This document shows, in pieces, positions 7,994-19,251 of a DNA stretch of 64,000 nt. Source of the stretch: Geodermatophilus africanus (GTDB lineage Bacteria; Actinomycetota; Actinomycetes; Mycobacteriales; Geodermatophilaceae); assembly GCF_900107105.1 (NCBI RefSeq), contig NZ_FNOT01000004.1, forward strand, positions 248,001-312,000. Direction: 5' to 3'. How positions within the stretch are numbered: the first letter of the stretch is position 1; each line of letters begins with the position of its first letter. Below the pieces are notes generated by a model. It was not told the origin of the DNA. It saw only the letters and a program-made list of their open reading frames with translations, and ran no database searches. Both the position numbers and the translations under genes were made by a program.

Positions 7994-9397
7994 GTGACCG
8001 ACCTGCCACCGACCGTCTTCGTGCTCTTCGGCGCCACGGGCGACCTGGCCCGCCGGATGGTGCTGCCGGCCTTCTTCGAGCTCGCCCAGCGCGGCCTGCT
8101 GCCGCAGGACTGGCGGCTGGTCGGCAACGGCCGCGGCGACGTCTCCCACGAGGACTTCGCCGGGCGGGTCCGCGACGCGCTCACCGAGTTCGGCCCGCAC
8201 CCCGACCAGGGGCCGTGGGAGGAGTTCGCCGCGCGGCTGCGCTTCGCCGGCGGCGGCTTCGAGGAGTCCGACCCCGGCAGCCTGCTCGACGTCCTCGGCG
8301 AGGCGCGCGAGGAGCTCGGCGGCGACCCCCAGCTGGTGCACTACCTCGCCGTCCCGCCGGCGGCCTTCGAGAAGCTCACCCGGGCGCTGCCGCAGCACGG
8401 GCTGACGGAGGGCGCCCGGGTCGTCTACGAGAAGCCCTACGGCACCTCCCCGGAGAGCTTCCGGGAACTCGACGACCTCGTGCTGTCCGTGCTCGACGAG
8501 GAGCAGGTCTTCCGGATCGACCACTTCCTGGGCAAGGAGGGCACCCAGGACCTGCACGTGCTGCGCTTCGCCAACGGCCTCTTCGAGCACGTGTGGCACC
8601 GCGACCACGTGGTGCAGGTCCAGGTCGATGTCCCGGAGGACCTCGACGTCGCCCAGCGCGCGGAGTTCTACGACGCCACCGGCGCCGCCCTGGACATGCT
8701 GGTCACCCACCTGTTCCAGCTGGCCGCCGAGGTCGCGATGGAGCCGCCGGCCAGCTTCTCCCCTGCCGACCTGCAGGAGGCCCGGGAGAGCGTGCTCGCC
8801 GCCTTCCGGCCCCTCGACCCCGACGAGGTCGTGCTGGGCCAGTTCGACGGCTACACCGACATCGAGGGCGTCGCCGACGACTCGCAGACCGACACCTACG
8901 TGGCCGCCCGGCTGTGGGTCGACACCGACCGCTGGCACGGCGTCCCGTTCGTGCTGCGGACCGGGAAGCTCATGGCTGCGAGCGAGCAGCGCGTGAGCCT
9001 GCTGCTGCGCCGTCCGAAGGGCCCGGTCCGCGACACCCCCGGCCACGGCAACGTGCTGTCCCTGTCGCTGTCCGGGTCCGGCGCGGTGGACCTGCAGGTC
9101 GTCGCCAAGAAGCCGGGCCCCGACCTCTCCCTCGCCACGGCGACGGCCTCGCTGCAGCTGGCCGACGTCCCCGGAGGGACACCGCTGCCGCCCTACGTGT
9201 CGCTGCTGCACGACGTGCTGGTCGGCGACCGGTCGCTGTTCACCAGCAGCGAGGGGCTGGCCTCCGCCTGGCGCGCGTTCGCGCCCCTGCAGCAGCGGCC
9301 GCCCCGGGTGCACCGCTACGCGCCCGGCTCCTGGGGCCCGCAGGAGGCCGAGGCCCTGGCCGAGCCGTGCGGCTGGCTGCTCGGCGGGCGGAGCTGA
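7994..9397 (+). CDS. zwf: glucose-6-phosphate dehydrogenase
   Basis: A 467-residue NADP-dependent enzyme that oxidises glucose 6-phosphate to 6-phosphogluconolactone, the entry to the pentose phosphate pathway. The Rossmann loop FGATGDLARRM is at the N-terminus. VYEKPYGT (substrate-binding EKPxG) is near residue 145, and the active-site signature IDHFLGKEG is near residue 174. FVLRTGK is also conserved in the beta+alpha domain. Length and motif order are normal. The GTG at 7994 places the Rossmann strand about 10 residues in; an upstream in-frame GTG at 7961 would add 11 residues. The gene stands alone here, without tal/opcA/pgl neighbours, which suggests a second, non-operonic zwf paralogue of the sort many actinobacteria carry. 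Confidence 0.9.
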   Translation: MTDLPPTVFVLFGATGDLARRMVLPAFFELAQRGLLPQDWRLVGNGRGDVSHEDFAGRVRDALTEFGPHPDQGPWEEFAARLRFAGGGFEESDPGSLLDVLGEAREELGGDPQLVHYLAVPPAAFEKLTRALPQHGLTEGARVVYEKPYGTSPESFRELDDLVLSVLDEEQVFRIDHFLGKEGTQDLHVLRFANGLFEHVWHRDHVVQVQVDVPEDLDVAQRAEFYDATGAALDMLVTHLFQLAAEVAMEPPASFSPADLQEARESVLAAFRPLDPDEVVLGQFDGYTDIEGVADDSQTDTYVAARLWVDTDRWHGVPFVLRTGKLMAASEQRVSLLLRRPKGPVRDTPGHGNVLSLSLSGSGAVDLQVVAKKPGPDLSLATATASLQLADVPGGTPLPPYVSLLHDVLVGDRSLFTSSEGLASAWRAFAPLQQRPPRVHRYAPGSWGPQEAEALAEPCGWLLGGRS

Positions 9398-9437
9398 CGC
9401 CCCGGTGTGCTGCGGTGCGGGCATGGCTCCCTTCCGG

Positions 9438-9496
9438 CCAGATCGGCGATCTCGCACGCATGCTGGGCTGTATCCGTGCCAGATCGGCGATCTCGC
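9438..9496. repeat. pair of CCAGATCGGCGATCTCGC direct repeats
   Basis: The identical 18-mer occurs at 9438-9455 and 9479-9496, 41 bases apart. Each contains the near-palindrome AGATCGGCGATCT. Related copies occur at 29746-29803. They lie in the gap between convergent zwf and groEL. Confidence 0.7.
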
Positions 9497-9523
9497 CGGC
9501 CGTCGGTGCGCACGAACGCCAAC

Positions 9524-9555
9524 AGGGGCGGCCCGCTCGAGAGCGGACCGCCCCT
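9524..9555 (-). terminator. intrinsic terminator of groEL
   Basis: AGGGGCGG-C-CCGC, a 6-base loop, then GCGG-A-CCGCCCCT: a 12-bp stem with one mismatch, lying 35 bases past the groEL stop. Confidence 0.75.
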
Positions 9556-9589
9556 GCCGGGCAGTGCTGGTGCTACGAGGGAGCTGGAC

Positions 9590-12318
<2,729 letters not shown>

Positions 12319-12485
12319 GACGGCCTCCCCCGTTCGCGGCGCCGGCCGGCGCCTCCGGGAGCAGCCTCCCGCGGTGACGAGCGCGGGACCACCTCCGGTC
12401 ACGGCGGACGCGTGGATCGGCTCCGCGTGGCCGGGGACGGCACCTGGCTGCGGTCGTCGTCCGGAGGACGTCGACCGACACAGCC

Positions 12486-12523
12486 CCGAGGCCCGGCTCC
12501 CCTGTCGGGGGACCGGGCCTCGG
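12486..12523 (-). terminator. intrinsic terminator of the cold-shock gene
   Basis: 11-bp perfect arms CCGAGGCCCGG/CCGGGCCTCGG with a 16-base loop, 20 bases past the stop of the cold-shock gene. Confidence 0.75.
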
Positions 12524-12543
12524 TGGTTCTGCCGAAGTGGTTC

Positions 12544-12744
12544 TCAGGCGGTGCGCACGGCGTCGGCCTGCGGACCCTTCTCGCCCTGGACGACCTCGAA
12601 GGTGACCCGCTGGCCCTCGTCGAGGCTCTTGTAGCCGTCCATCTGGATGGCCGAGTAGTGGACGAAGACGTCCTGGCCGCCGTCGACGGCGATGAAGCCG
12701 AAGCCCTTCTCGGCGTTGAACCACTTCACGGTGCCCTGTGCCAC
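12544..12744 (-). CDS. cspA: cold-shock domain protein (CspA family)
   Basis: A 66-residue single-stranded nucleic-acid-binding OB-fold protein. RNP1 is KGFGFIAV and RNP2 is VFVHYSAI; the start [14 protein letters not shown] is typical. The GTG at 12744 gives the standard length. These proteins act as RNA chaperones in growth and cold adaptation. The 200-base upstream gap contains an unusually A/T-rich pocket (about 12840-12870) that could hold the promoter, leaving a leader of roughly 100 bases as is usual for csp genes. Confidence 0.95.
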   Translation of the reverse strand: MAQGTVKWFNAEKGFGFIAVDGGQDVFVHYSAIQMDGYKSLDEGQRVTFEVVQGEKGPQADAVRTA

Positions 12745-12949
12745 GTGCGCTCCCACGGTCGTGCGTGCGGACGACCTCCCCACCGACCGGGGGGCCGGGT
12801 CGAGCTCTTCCGCCCGTCGAACACGAACGTGGAACCGAACCGCGGCAGAACGTACAGCACAAAAGGCCTGGTGAGACCAGACTCACGCACACGGCACACC
12901 AGATCGGGGGAGGCGTCCCCGGAACCGGGGGTGCACCCGCCCCAGCGGG

Positions 12950-14251
12950 TCAGCTGATGAGGCCCGCCGTCCGGACCGACGACAGGGACGGCGACACCCG
13001 GTGGGTCGGCCCCACGACCGGCTCCAGCGGGTCGAGGGTCTTCAGCCCCTCGCCGGTGTTGAGGACGACGGTCTCCTTGGCCGGGTCCAGCCGACCGTCC
13101 TCGACCAGCTGGCGCAGCACCGCGGTGGTGACGCCGCCGGCGGTCTCGGCGAAGACGCCGGTGGTGCGGGCCAGGTCACGGATGCCCTGCACGATCTGGG
13201 CGTCGTCCACCCGGCCGACGGCGCCGCCGGTGCGCCGGATGGCGTCGAGCGCGTAGGGCCCGTCGGCGGGGTTGCCGATGTTCAGCGACTTCGCGATGCC
13301 GGTCGGCTTGACCGGCTTGACGACGTCCCAGCCGTTGTCGAAGGCGGTGGCGATCGGGTCGCAGCCGGCGGACTGGGCACCGAAGACCGTCCACTCGGTG
13401 GCCTCGACGATGCCGGCCGCGGTCAGCTCGCGGAACGCCTTGTCCACCTTGGTGAGCAGCGAGCCCGAGGCCATCGGGATGACGACCTGGGCCGGGATCC
13501 GCCAGCCGAGCTGCTCGGCGATCTCGTAGCCCATCGTCTTGGAGCCCTCGGCGTAGTAGGGCCGGACGTTCTGGTTCACGAAGGCGGTGTCCTCGAACTC
13601 GTCGGTCTCGGCGAGCTCGCTGGTCAGCCGGTTGACGTCGTCGTAGGAGCCGTCGACGGCGACCAGCGTCTGCCCGTAGACGGCCGACTGCACGACCTTG
13701 CCCGGCTCGAGGTCCGACGGGATGAACACGAACGAGGGCAGGCCGACGCGGGCGGCGTGCGCCGCCACGGAGTTGGCCAGGTTGCCGGTCGAGGCGGCGG
13801 CGATCTTCGAGTAGCCCAACCGCTTGGCCGCGGTGGCGGCGAGGCTGACCACGCGGTCCTTGAAGGAGTGCGTGGGGTTGGCCGAGTCGTCCTTGACCCA
13901 CAGCCCGCCGGTCAGGCCCAGCTCCGCGGCCAGCCGGTCGGCGCGCACCAGCGGGGTCATGCCCGGGTCGAGGGTGACGCGGGCGGCCGGGTCCTGGCCC
14001 ACGGGCAGCAGTGCGGCGTAGCGCCAGATGTTCTGGGGGCCGGCCTCGATCTGCTCGCGGGTGACCGCGCGCATCAGCTCGGGGTCGTAGTCGACCTCCA
14101 GTGGGCCGAAGCACTCGGCGCAGGCGTGCTCGGCGATCAGCCCGAACGTGGCGCCGCAGTTGCGGCAGACGAGCCCGCGCGCCGGGGACGGCGGGACGGG
14201 GCCGCCCGCACTCGAGTCGGCCTGGACGGAACCGGGAGCGGTCAGGGTCAT
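12950..14251 (-). CDS. thrC: threonine synthase
   Basis: A 433-residue PLP enzyme converting O-phosphohomoserine to threonine. The N-terminus has a rubredoxin-like zinc-ribbon pair (CRNCGATFG and CAECFGPLE), typical of the actinobacterial/archaeal long form. The PLP lysine lies in NPTHSFKDRV near residue 127, with the phosphate loop ASTGNLANS and VIPMASGSLLTK. No hom or thrB is adjacent. The ATG is preceded at 9 bases by an AGGAGGT ribosome binding site that abuts the closing stem of a SAM-I riboswitch (14266-14392). Expression is therefore likely controlled by S-adenosylmethionine at translation. Confidence 0.93.
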   Translation of the reverse strand: MTLTAPGSVQADSSAGGPVPPSPARGLVCRNCGATFGLIAEHACAECFGPLEVDYDPELMRAVTREQIEAGPQNIWRYAALLPVGQDPAARVTLDPGMTPLVRADRLAAELGLTGGLWVKDDSANPTHSFKDRVVSLAATAAKRLGYSKIAAASTGNLANSVAAHAARVGLPSFVFIPSDLEPGKVVQSAVYGQTLVAVDGSYDDVNRLTSELAETDEFEDTAFVNQNVRPYYAEGSKTMGYEIAEQLGWRIPAQVVIPMASGSLLTKVDKAFRELTAAGIVEATEWTVFGAQSAGCDPIATAFDNGWDVVKPVKPTGIAKSLNIGNPADGPYALDAIRRTGGAVGRVDDAQIVQGIRDLARTTGVFAETAGGVTTAVLRQLVEDGRLDPAKETVVLNTGEGLKTLDPLEPVVGPTHRVSPSLSSVRTAGLIS

Positions 14252-14265
14252 GCGACGACTACCTC

Positions 14266-14392
14266 CTCATCTTCCCCGCGCCGGGCCGTCGAGCCGCGCG
14301 GGACGGAATTGGCACCCTTCCGCCGCGCTGACGCGCGGAACGGCGGTTGCCGGGGCTTCGTCGGGCCGTGTCCCTCTGCCCCTCTGGATGAG
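14266..14392 (-). ncRNA. SAM-I (S-box) riboswitch in thrC leader
   Basis: On the minus strand the P1 arms CTCATC (14392-14387) and GATGAG (14271-14266) enclose the S-box core: CAGAGGGGCAGAGGGACA, GGCCCGACGAAGCCCCGGC, then AACC, and later GGGTGCCAATTCC. P3 (CCGCGC/GCGCGG) and P4 (CCCGCGC/GCGCGGG) are present. These match the SAM-I consensus blocks in order. The 3' strand of P1 shares bases with the GAGGAGGT ribosome binding site of thrC, pointing to translational rather than terminator-based control. Confidence 0.88.
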
Positions 14393-14442
14393 TGGAACGC
14401 CCGGAACTCTACCCACCTGGCCGGCGCCGCCGCGGCGCGGGC

Positions 14443-14448
14443 CAGGAT
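14443..14448 (+). promoter_or_regulatory. -10-like hexamer, leaderless start of HAD phosphatase
   Basis: CAGGAT lies 6 bases before GTG 14455 with no Shine-Dalgarno. Confidence 0.45.
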
Positions 14449-14454
14449 GGGCTG

Positions 14455-15276
14455 GTGAGCACGCGCGTCGTCTACACCGATCTCGACGGCACGATGGTCG
14501 GCCCGCGCGGCTCCTTCTGGCACACCGCGGCCCGGGACCTCACCGCCGACCCGGCCGCCGCACTCCACGACCTGCACCGCGCCGGCGTCGCGTTGGTCCT
14601 GGTCAGCGGGCGCACCTTCGAGCAGGTGGTGGAGGCCGCGCGCATCTTCGCCGCCGACGGCGCCATCGCCGAGCTGGGCTCGGTGGTCAGCTGGGACGGC
14701 GGCCGCGGCGTGCACCGGCTGACCGGTGCACTGCCCGAGGAGTACGCCGGCCGGTCGCCGATGGACGTGATGGCCGAGCAGGGGATCGTCGAGGACCTGC
14801 TGGCCCGCCACCCCGGCCGGCTGGAGTGGCACGCGCCCTGGCACGCCACCCACGTCACGGACGCGCTGCTGCGCGGCCGGGTCGACCCGCTGGCCGTGGA
14901 CGCCGAGCTGGCCGAGCGGGAGCTGAGCTGGCTGACGCTGAAGGACAACGGCGCGATCCCGGCGACGTCGCGGATGACGCTGGTGCCCGAGGCCCTGCCG
15001 CCCCGGGTCTACCACCTGATGCCGCGGGGCATCTCCAAGGGCGCGGCGATCGCCTGGGACCTCGAGCGGCGCGGGCTGACCCCGGCCGACGCGGTGGCGA
15101 TCGGCGACAGCGTCAGCGACCTGGAGATGGCGCCGGCGGTCGACCGGCTGTGGATCACCGCGAACGGGGCCACGGTCGACGGGATGGCCGACCTGCTGGC
15201 CGCCGTCCCCAACGTGACGGTGACCGACGCCCCCATGGGCGAGGGCTGGGCCCAGGCCGTCCTCGCGTCGCTGTGA
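14455..15276 (+). CDS. HAD-superfamily hydrolase (IIB type phosphatase)
   Basis: A 273-residue sugar-phosphatase-like HAD protein. Motif I is YTDLDGTMVG, motif II LVLVSGRTFE, motif III a lysine in RGISKGAAIAWDLE and motif IV AIGDSVSDLEMAPAVD. The large insert between motifs II and III is the C2 (IIB) cap, as in Cof, sucrose-phosphatase and mannosyl-3-phosphoglycerate phosphatase. Substrate not determinable. It is divergent from thrC and starts inside the region just upstream of the thrC riboswitch. Confidence 0.87.
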   Translation: MSTRVVYTDLDGTMVGPRGSFWHTAARDLTADPAAALHDLHRAGVALVLVSGRTFEQVVEAARIFAADGAIAELGSVVSWDGGRGVHRLTGALPEEYAGRSPMDVMAEQGIVEDLLARHPGRLEWHAPWHATHVTDALLRGRVDPLAVDAELAERELSWLTLKDNGAIPATSRMTLVPEALPPRVYHLMPRGISKGAAIAWDLERRGLTPADAVAIGDSVSDLEMAPAVDRLWITANGATVDGMADLLAAVPNVTVTDAPMGEGWAQAVLASL

Positions 15277-15299
15277 AGGCGGTGGTTGTCGCGCCGAGT

Positions 15300-15315
15300 G
15301 GGCCCCGTCGGGGTC
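15300..15315. terminator. short hairpin between convergent genes
   Basis: GGCCCC-GTC-GGGGTCC forms a short GC hairpin between the HAD gene and the ABC permease, which end toward each other. Weak but suitably placed for bidirectional termination. Confidence 0.4.
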
Positions 15316-15391
15316 CGCGCAGGCCCGACGCAGCGGCTCAACGCGACCGGGGGACGGCACCTGGCCGCGGTGTCGCCCGGTAGGGCGACGA

Positions 15392-16267
15392 TTATGACGT
15401 GACGTCGCGGCGGGAGAAGTGCCGGAGCCCCAGCGCGGTGAACACCGCCGCGTAGACCAGGGACTGGACGACGCCGCGGAAGAGGTCGCCGGAGTCGACG
15501 GGGGTCTGCAGCAGGTCGGTCCAGGCGAACTCCTCCGCGGTCGGGAACCAGTCGCGGATGGAACCGAGCTGCTCGACCTGGTCGAGGATCGCGAAGACGA
15601 ACATCGTGAACACCGCCCCGCCGACCGCGGCCAGGGGTGCGTCGGTCACGGTGGACAGCCAGAACGCCAGCGTGCCGACGACGAGCAGGTGGACGGCGAG
15701 GTACCCGACCATCCCGGCCAGCCGCAGCAGCCCCTCCCCCTGGCCGAGCGTGACGCCGACCGGCGTCTGCACGGCGCCGAAGCCGAACGCGATGCCGCCG
15801 GCGATCAGCGCGGTGAGCACCAGGGCGACCAGCGCGCCCACCGACAGCACCAGCGCGGCCAGCCACTTCTGCCGGAGCAGCCGCATCCGCGGCACCGGGG
15901 TGGCCAGCGTGTAGCGCAGCGACCCCCACTGGGCCTCGCTGGCGACCGTGTCGCCGAAGAACAGCGCGTAGACCACGACCAGGAAGAAGCTCGTCGTCGC
16001 GAACAGCACGAACAGCGTGAAGTTCAGCCCGCTGGAGGTCGCGACGTCGACGAGGTTGATGCGGGCGTTCTCCTCGGCCTCCTCGGTGCCGCCCAGCTGC
16101 AGGGCGGCGATGAGGATGAGCGGCAGCGCCACCATCAGCACCAGGACGCCGAGGGTGCGCCGGCGCTTGAACTGCCGGCGCAGCTCGACCGACAGCCGCA
16201 GGGTGCGCTCGGGCCGGTAGCCGGCGACCGCCCCGGTCGGCTGCACGTGCTGGGCCGCGGAACTCAT
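15392..16267 (-). CDS. ABC transporter permease (ABC-2-like)
   Basis: A 291-residue integral membrane protein with about six helices: a first helix near residue 45 (GVLVLMVALPLILIAALQL), a pair around 95-110, and further pairs to the C-terminus. This is the ABC-2/NatB layout. The ATG overlaps the stop of the hydrolase-ABC fusion gene by ATGA, so this is its cognate membrane subunit. TFVxEAQWGSLRY-like text (SEAQWGSLRYTLATPVPR) after the second helix is the conserved cytoplasmic coupling motif of this group. Substrate unknown. Confidence 0.85.
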   Translation of the reverse strand: MSSAAQHVQPTGAVAGYRPERTLRLSVELRRQFKRRRTLGVLVLMVALPLILIAALQLGGTEEAEENARINLVDVATSSGLNFTLFVLFATTSFFLVVVYALFFGDTVASEAQWGSLRYTLATPVPRMRLLRQKWLAALVLSVGALVALVLTALIAGGIAFGFGAVQTPVGVTLGQGEGLLRLAGMVGYLAVHLLVVGTLAFWLSTVTDAPLAAVGGAVFTMFVFAILDQVEQLGSIRDWFPTAEEFAWTDLLQTPVDSGDLFRGVVQSLVYAAVFTALGLRHFSRRDVTS

Positions 16268-19251
16268 GACTCCCCCACCAGTGCCAGGAACGCGTCCTCG
16301 AGCCTGCGGCGCGGCGTGAAGGCGTCGACCGCGACACCGGCCGCCACCAGCGCCTGCAGCGCCTGTGCCCGGCCGGTGCCGTCGAGGTCGGCGACCAGCC
16401 CCTCGTCGGTGCGCTCCACCGTCACCCCCGGCAGCCCGGTGAGGACGGCGGCCGCCCGGTCGGCGTCGGCGTCGTCGGCCAGCCCGACCAGCACCGACCC
16501 GCCGGTGCCGACGATTTCCTCGACCGTGCCCTGGGCGATCTTCTGCGCCTTGGCCATGACGACGACGTGGCTGCACGTCTGCTCGATCTCGCTGAGCAGG
16601 TGGCTGGAGACGATCACCGTGCGGCCGGTCGCGGCGTAGGAGCGCAGCACCTCGCGCATGGCGTGGATCTGGGGCGGGTCGAGCCCGTTGGTCGGCTCGT
16701 CGAGGACCAGCAGGTCGGGCAGGCCGAGCATCGCCTGGGCGATCGCCACCCGCTGGCGCATGCCCTGGCTGTAGCGGCGCACCGGCCGGTCGATGGCGGC
16801 ACCCAGGCCGGCGACCTCGATCGCCTCCGCCATGTGCGCGTCCTCGGCGGGACGGCCGGTGGCGGCCCAGTACAGCCGCAGGTTGTCTCGGCCGGACAGG
16901 TGAGGCTGCAGGCCGGTCCCTTCGACGAACGACCCGAGCCGGGAGAGCACCGGCGCGCCCGGGCGGATCTCGTGGCCGAAGACGGTGATCCGCCCGTCGG
17001 TCGGCCGGATCAGCCCCATGAGCATGCGCAGCGACGTCGTCTTGCCCGCGCCGTTGGGGCCGAGCAGGCCGAGGACCTGGCCGCGGCGCACCTCGAAGGA
17101 GAGGTCGCGGACGGCGACGAAGCCGTCCTTGTAGGCCTTGGTGACGCCCGTGAAGCGCAGCGGCACCTCCTCGCCGTCGGGCTCGACCACCGAGACCCGC
17201 CGGCGGCGCCGCCGTCCCCACAGCAGCGCGGCCAGCCAGCCGAGCACGCCGAGGGCTCCCAGGACGCCGAGCAGCACCCACCACCGCGAGCTGCCCCCGG
17301 CGGCCTCGGTGCGGCCGTCGACCTCCGGGACGGCGAGCGCGGCGGCGTCCCCGCCCTCGGCCAGGGCGACGGAGTAGACGGCCGCCTCGGCCGGCAGCGC
17401 GAACGCCTGGTCGGTCGAGGAGACCACCACCCGCATCGTGTGCCCGGCCTCGAACCGGTGCACGATCCCGGGCAGCGTCACGCCCACCCGGGTCGGCGCG
17501 GTCGGGTCGGCGGACAGGCCGGTCAGCGACAGCGGCGCGACCAGGCCTCCGGGCAGCGTCGCCGTCCCGTCGGGGGCGACGTCGTAGAGCTTGGCGAAGA
17601 GGGTGGCCGACCCGCCGGGCGCGGTGACGGCGAGGTCGATCGTCGAGGCGCCGACGACCTCGACCGCGCCGTCCAGCGGCTCGCTCTCGAAGGCGGCGAA
17701 CTGGCCGGGAATCTCGAACGACGTGCCGGACAGCGCCGAGGCCAGCGAGCCCAGCCCCGGGACGACGGTGATCGCGGCCGGCGTCCCCCCGGCGGGGGTG
17801 ACGACCGGCTGCAGCGGCCCGTCGACCGCGATCGCCTCGCGCTGCGAGGGCTCGGCACCGGCCAGGCCCGGGTACGCCGGTGCGGTCACGGTGCGGTTGC
17901 CGCCCTGCACGGTGCCGACGGTCGCCGTCACGCCGGTCGGCGCGGGGAACTCGAAGCCGGTGCCCGGGTCCTCGCCCCGGCCCCGCAGGTGCCAGTCGAA
18001 CCAGCCGGCGACCTGCTCGCGCAGCTGCTCGGTGGTGCGCTCGGAGGCCTGCGCGTCGTGGCCGCCGGCGAACCAGACGACCTTCACCGGGGTGCCGTCG
18101 GCGGCGATCCCCCGGGCGTTGGCGTCGGCCTGGCCGAGACCGAACAGCGAGTCCTGGGTGCCCTGCACCAGCAGGGTGGGGGCGTCGATCCGGTCGAGCA
18201 CGGTGGCCGGGCTGCTGCGGTCGAGGACGGCGGCGATCTCCGGGGTGAGCGTGCCGGTGGAGGCCGCGGACTGGTAGGCCGCGCACACCTCGGGCGTGAA
18301 GCGACCGCAGGTCAGCAGCTGCGCGACCACCTGCGGGTCCACCGACGCCGGGTCGATGCCACCGAGGTCGGCCGGCAGGCCCGCGGGCGGGCCACCGGCC
18401 GCGGCGGCACCGTCGCCGTCGCCGTCCCCGCCGCCGAGCGCGCCCAGCAGGCCGCCGGTGGGCGCCGACCCGACGCCGAAGAACAGGCCCGACCACAGCC
18501 GCTTGTAGACGCCCGCGTCCTGGGCCTGCGGGGTGGCCGCGACGGTGCCGGGAGCCGGCTCGCCCACCTGCGAGGGGAAGAACGCGGCGGTCAGCGAGTT
18601 CCAGGTGATCTGCGGGGCGATCGCGTCGACCCGGTCGTCGTAGCCGGCGCCGAGCAGGGCCAGCGCGCCGCCGTAGGAGCCCCCGGCGACGCCGACCCGC
18701 GGGTCGCCGTCCCCGTCGAGCAGGACGTCGTCGCGCGCGGCGAGCCGGTCGAGCAGCGCGGAGAGGTCGGCCACCTCGGCGCGGGGGTCGTTGAGCCCGA
18801 TCTGGCCGGTGCTCGCCCCGAAGCCGCGGGCCGAGTAGGTCTGGACGACGTAGCCGCGGCCGGCCAGGTCGCGGGCGTCGTCGGCCACCGACTCCTTGCT
18901 GCCGCCGAAGCCGTGGGCGAGCACGACCGCCGGCGCGGGCTCGTCGGCGGTCGCGGAGTCCGGCAGGTACAGCGTGGTGTCGAGCTCGGCGGCGTAGCCC
19001 CCGGCGCCGACGGGGACCCGTGCCTCCTCGGTGGCGACGTCCTCGGCCGCCGCAGCCGGGGCGGCCGGGAGCAGCCCGGCGACGGCCAGGGTGAGGAGCA
19101 GGAGCAGGGCGGCCGACGTCGCGCGGGCGCCGGGGCGCGGGCGGGGACGCGCGGACCCGCGAACGAGACGCACGGAGCCGCCAACGGACGGCGACCCCTG
19201 CTGGTTCCGGGGACGGCGCGGCGCGGCGCGGGCTGCGGTCAGGGCAGCCAC
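16264..19251 (-). CDS. secreted S15/CocE-like hydrolase fused to ABC ATPase
   Basis: A 995-residue two-faced membrane protein. Residues 45-70 are a hydrophobic export signal ending in AAPAAAAED. About 75-640 is an alpha/beta hydrolase of the X-Pro dipeptidyl-peptidase/CocE type: nucleophile elbow GGSYGGAL near 190, acid in GTQDSLF near 365, His in AGGHDAQ near 395, then a jelly-roll XPDDC-like domain. A transmembrane helix (WWVLLGVLGALGVLGW, near 653) and a basic stop-transfer RRRRRR lead to a complete cytoplasmic ABC ATPase from 695: GPNGAGKTT, signature YSQGMRQR, Walker B LLVLDEPTNGLD, and SSHLL. The ATG overlaps the upstream LytR_C gene by 13 bases; the permease gene follows with ATGA. The fusion ties an outside hydrolase to an inside motor; what it exports or processes is unknown. 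Confidence 0.85.
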   Translation of the reverse strand: MAALTAARAAPRRPRNQQGSPSVGGSVRLVRGSARPRPRPGARATSAALLLLLTLAVAGLLPAAPAAAAEDVATEEARVPVGAGGYAAELDTTLYLPDSATADEPAPAVVLAHGFGGSKESVADDARDLAGRGYVVQTYSARGFGASTGQIGLNDPRAEVADLSALLDRLAARDDVLLDGDGDPRVGVAGGSYGGALALLGAGYDDRVDAIAPQITWNSLTAAFFPSQVGEPAPGTVAATPQAQDAGVYKRLWSGLFFGVGSAPTGGLLGALGGGDGDGDGAAAAGGPPAGLPADLGGIDPASVDPQVVAQLLTCGRFTPEVCAAYQSAASTGTLTPEIAAVLDRSSPATVLDRIDAPTLLVQGTQDSLFGLGQADANARGIAADGTPVKVVWFAGGHDAQASERTTEQLREQVAGWFDWHLRGRGEDPGTGFEFPAPTGVTATVGTVQGGNRTVTAPAYPGLAGAEPSQREAIAVDGPLQPVVTPAGGTPAAITVVPGLGSLASALSGTSFEIPGQFAAFESEPLDGAVEVVGASTIDLAVTAPGGSATLFAKLYDVAPDGTATLPGGLVAPLSLTGLSADPTAPTRVGVTLPGIVHRFEAGHTMRVVVSSTDQAFALPAEAAVYSVALAEGGDAAALAVPEVDGRTEAAGGSSRWWVLLGVLGALGVLGWLAALLWGRRRRRRVSVVEPDGEEVPLRFTGVTKAYKDGFVAVRDLSFEVRRGQVLGLLGPNGAGKTTSLRMLMGLIRPTDGRITVFGHEIRPGAPVLSRLGSFVEGTGLQPHLSGRDNLRLYWAATGRPAEDAHMAEAIEVAGLGAAIDRPVRRYSQGMRQRVAIAQAMLGLPDLLVLDEPTNGLDPPQIHAMREVLRSYAATGRTVIVSSHLLSEIEQTCSHVVVMAKAQKIAQGTVEEIVGTGGSVLVGLADDADADRAAAVLTGLPGVTVERTDEGLVADLDGTGRAQALQALVAAGVAVDAFTPRRRLEDAFLALVGES

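Noticed and set aside
5549..9457. A 1302-codon open frame on the minus strand
   Set aside because: It lies antisense to the FN3 and zwf genes, shows no recognisable domain and is a by-product of GC-rich codon usage.
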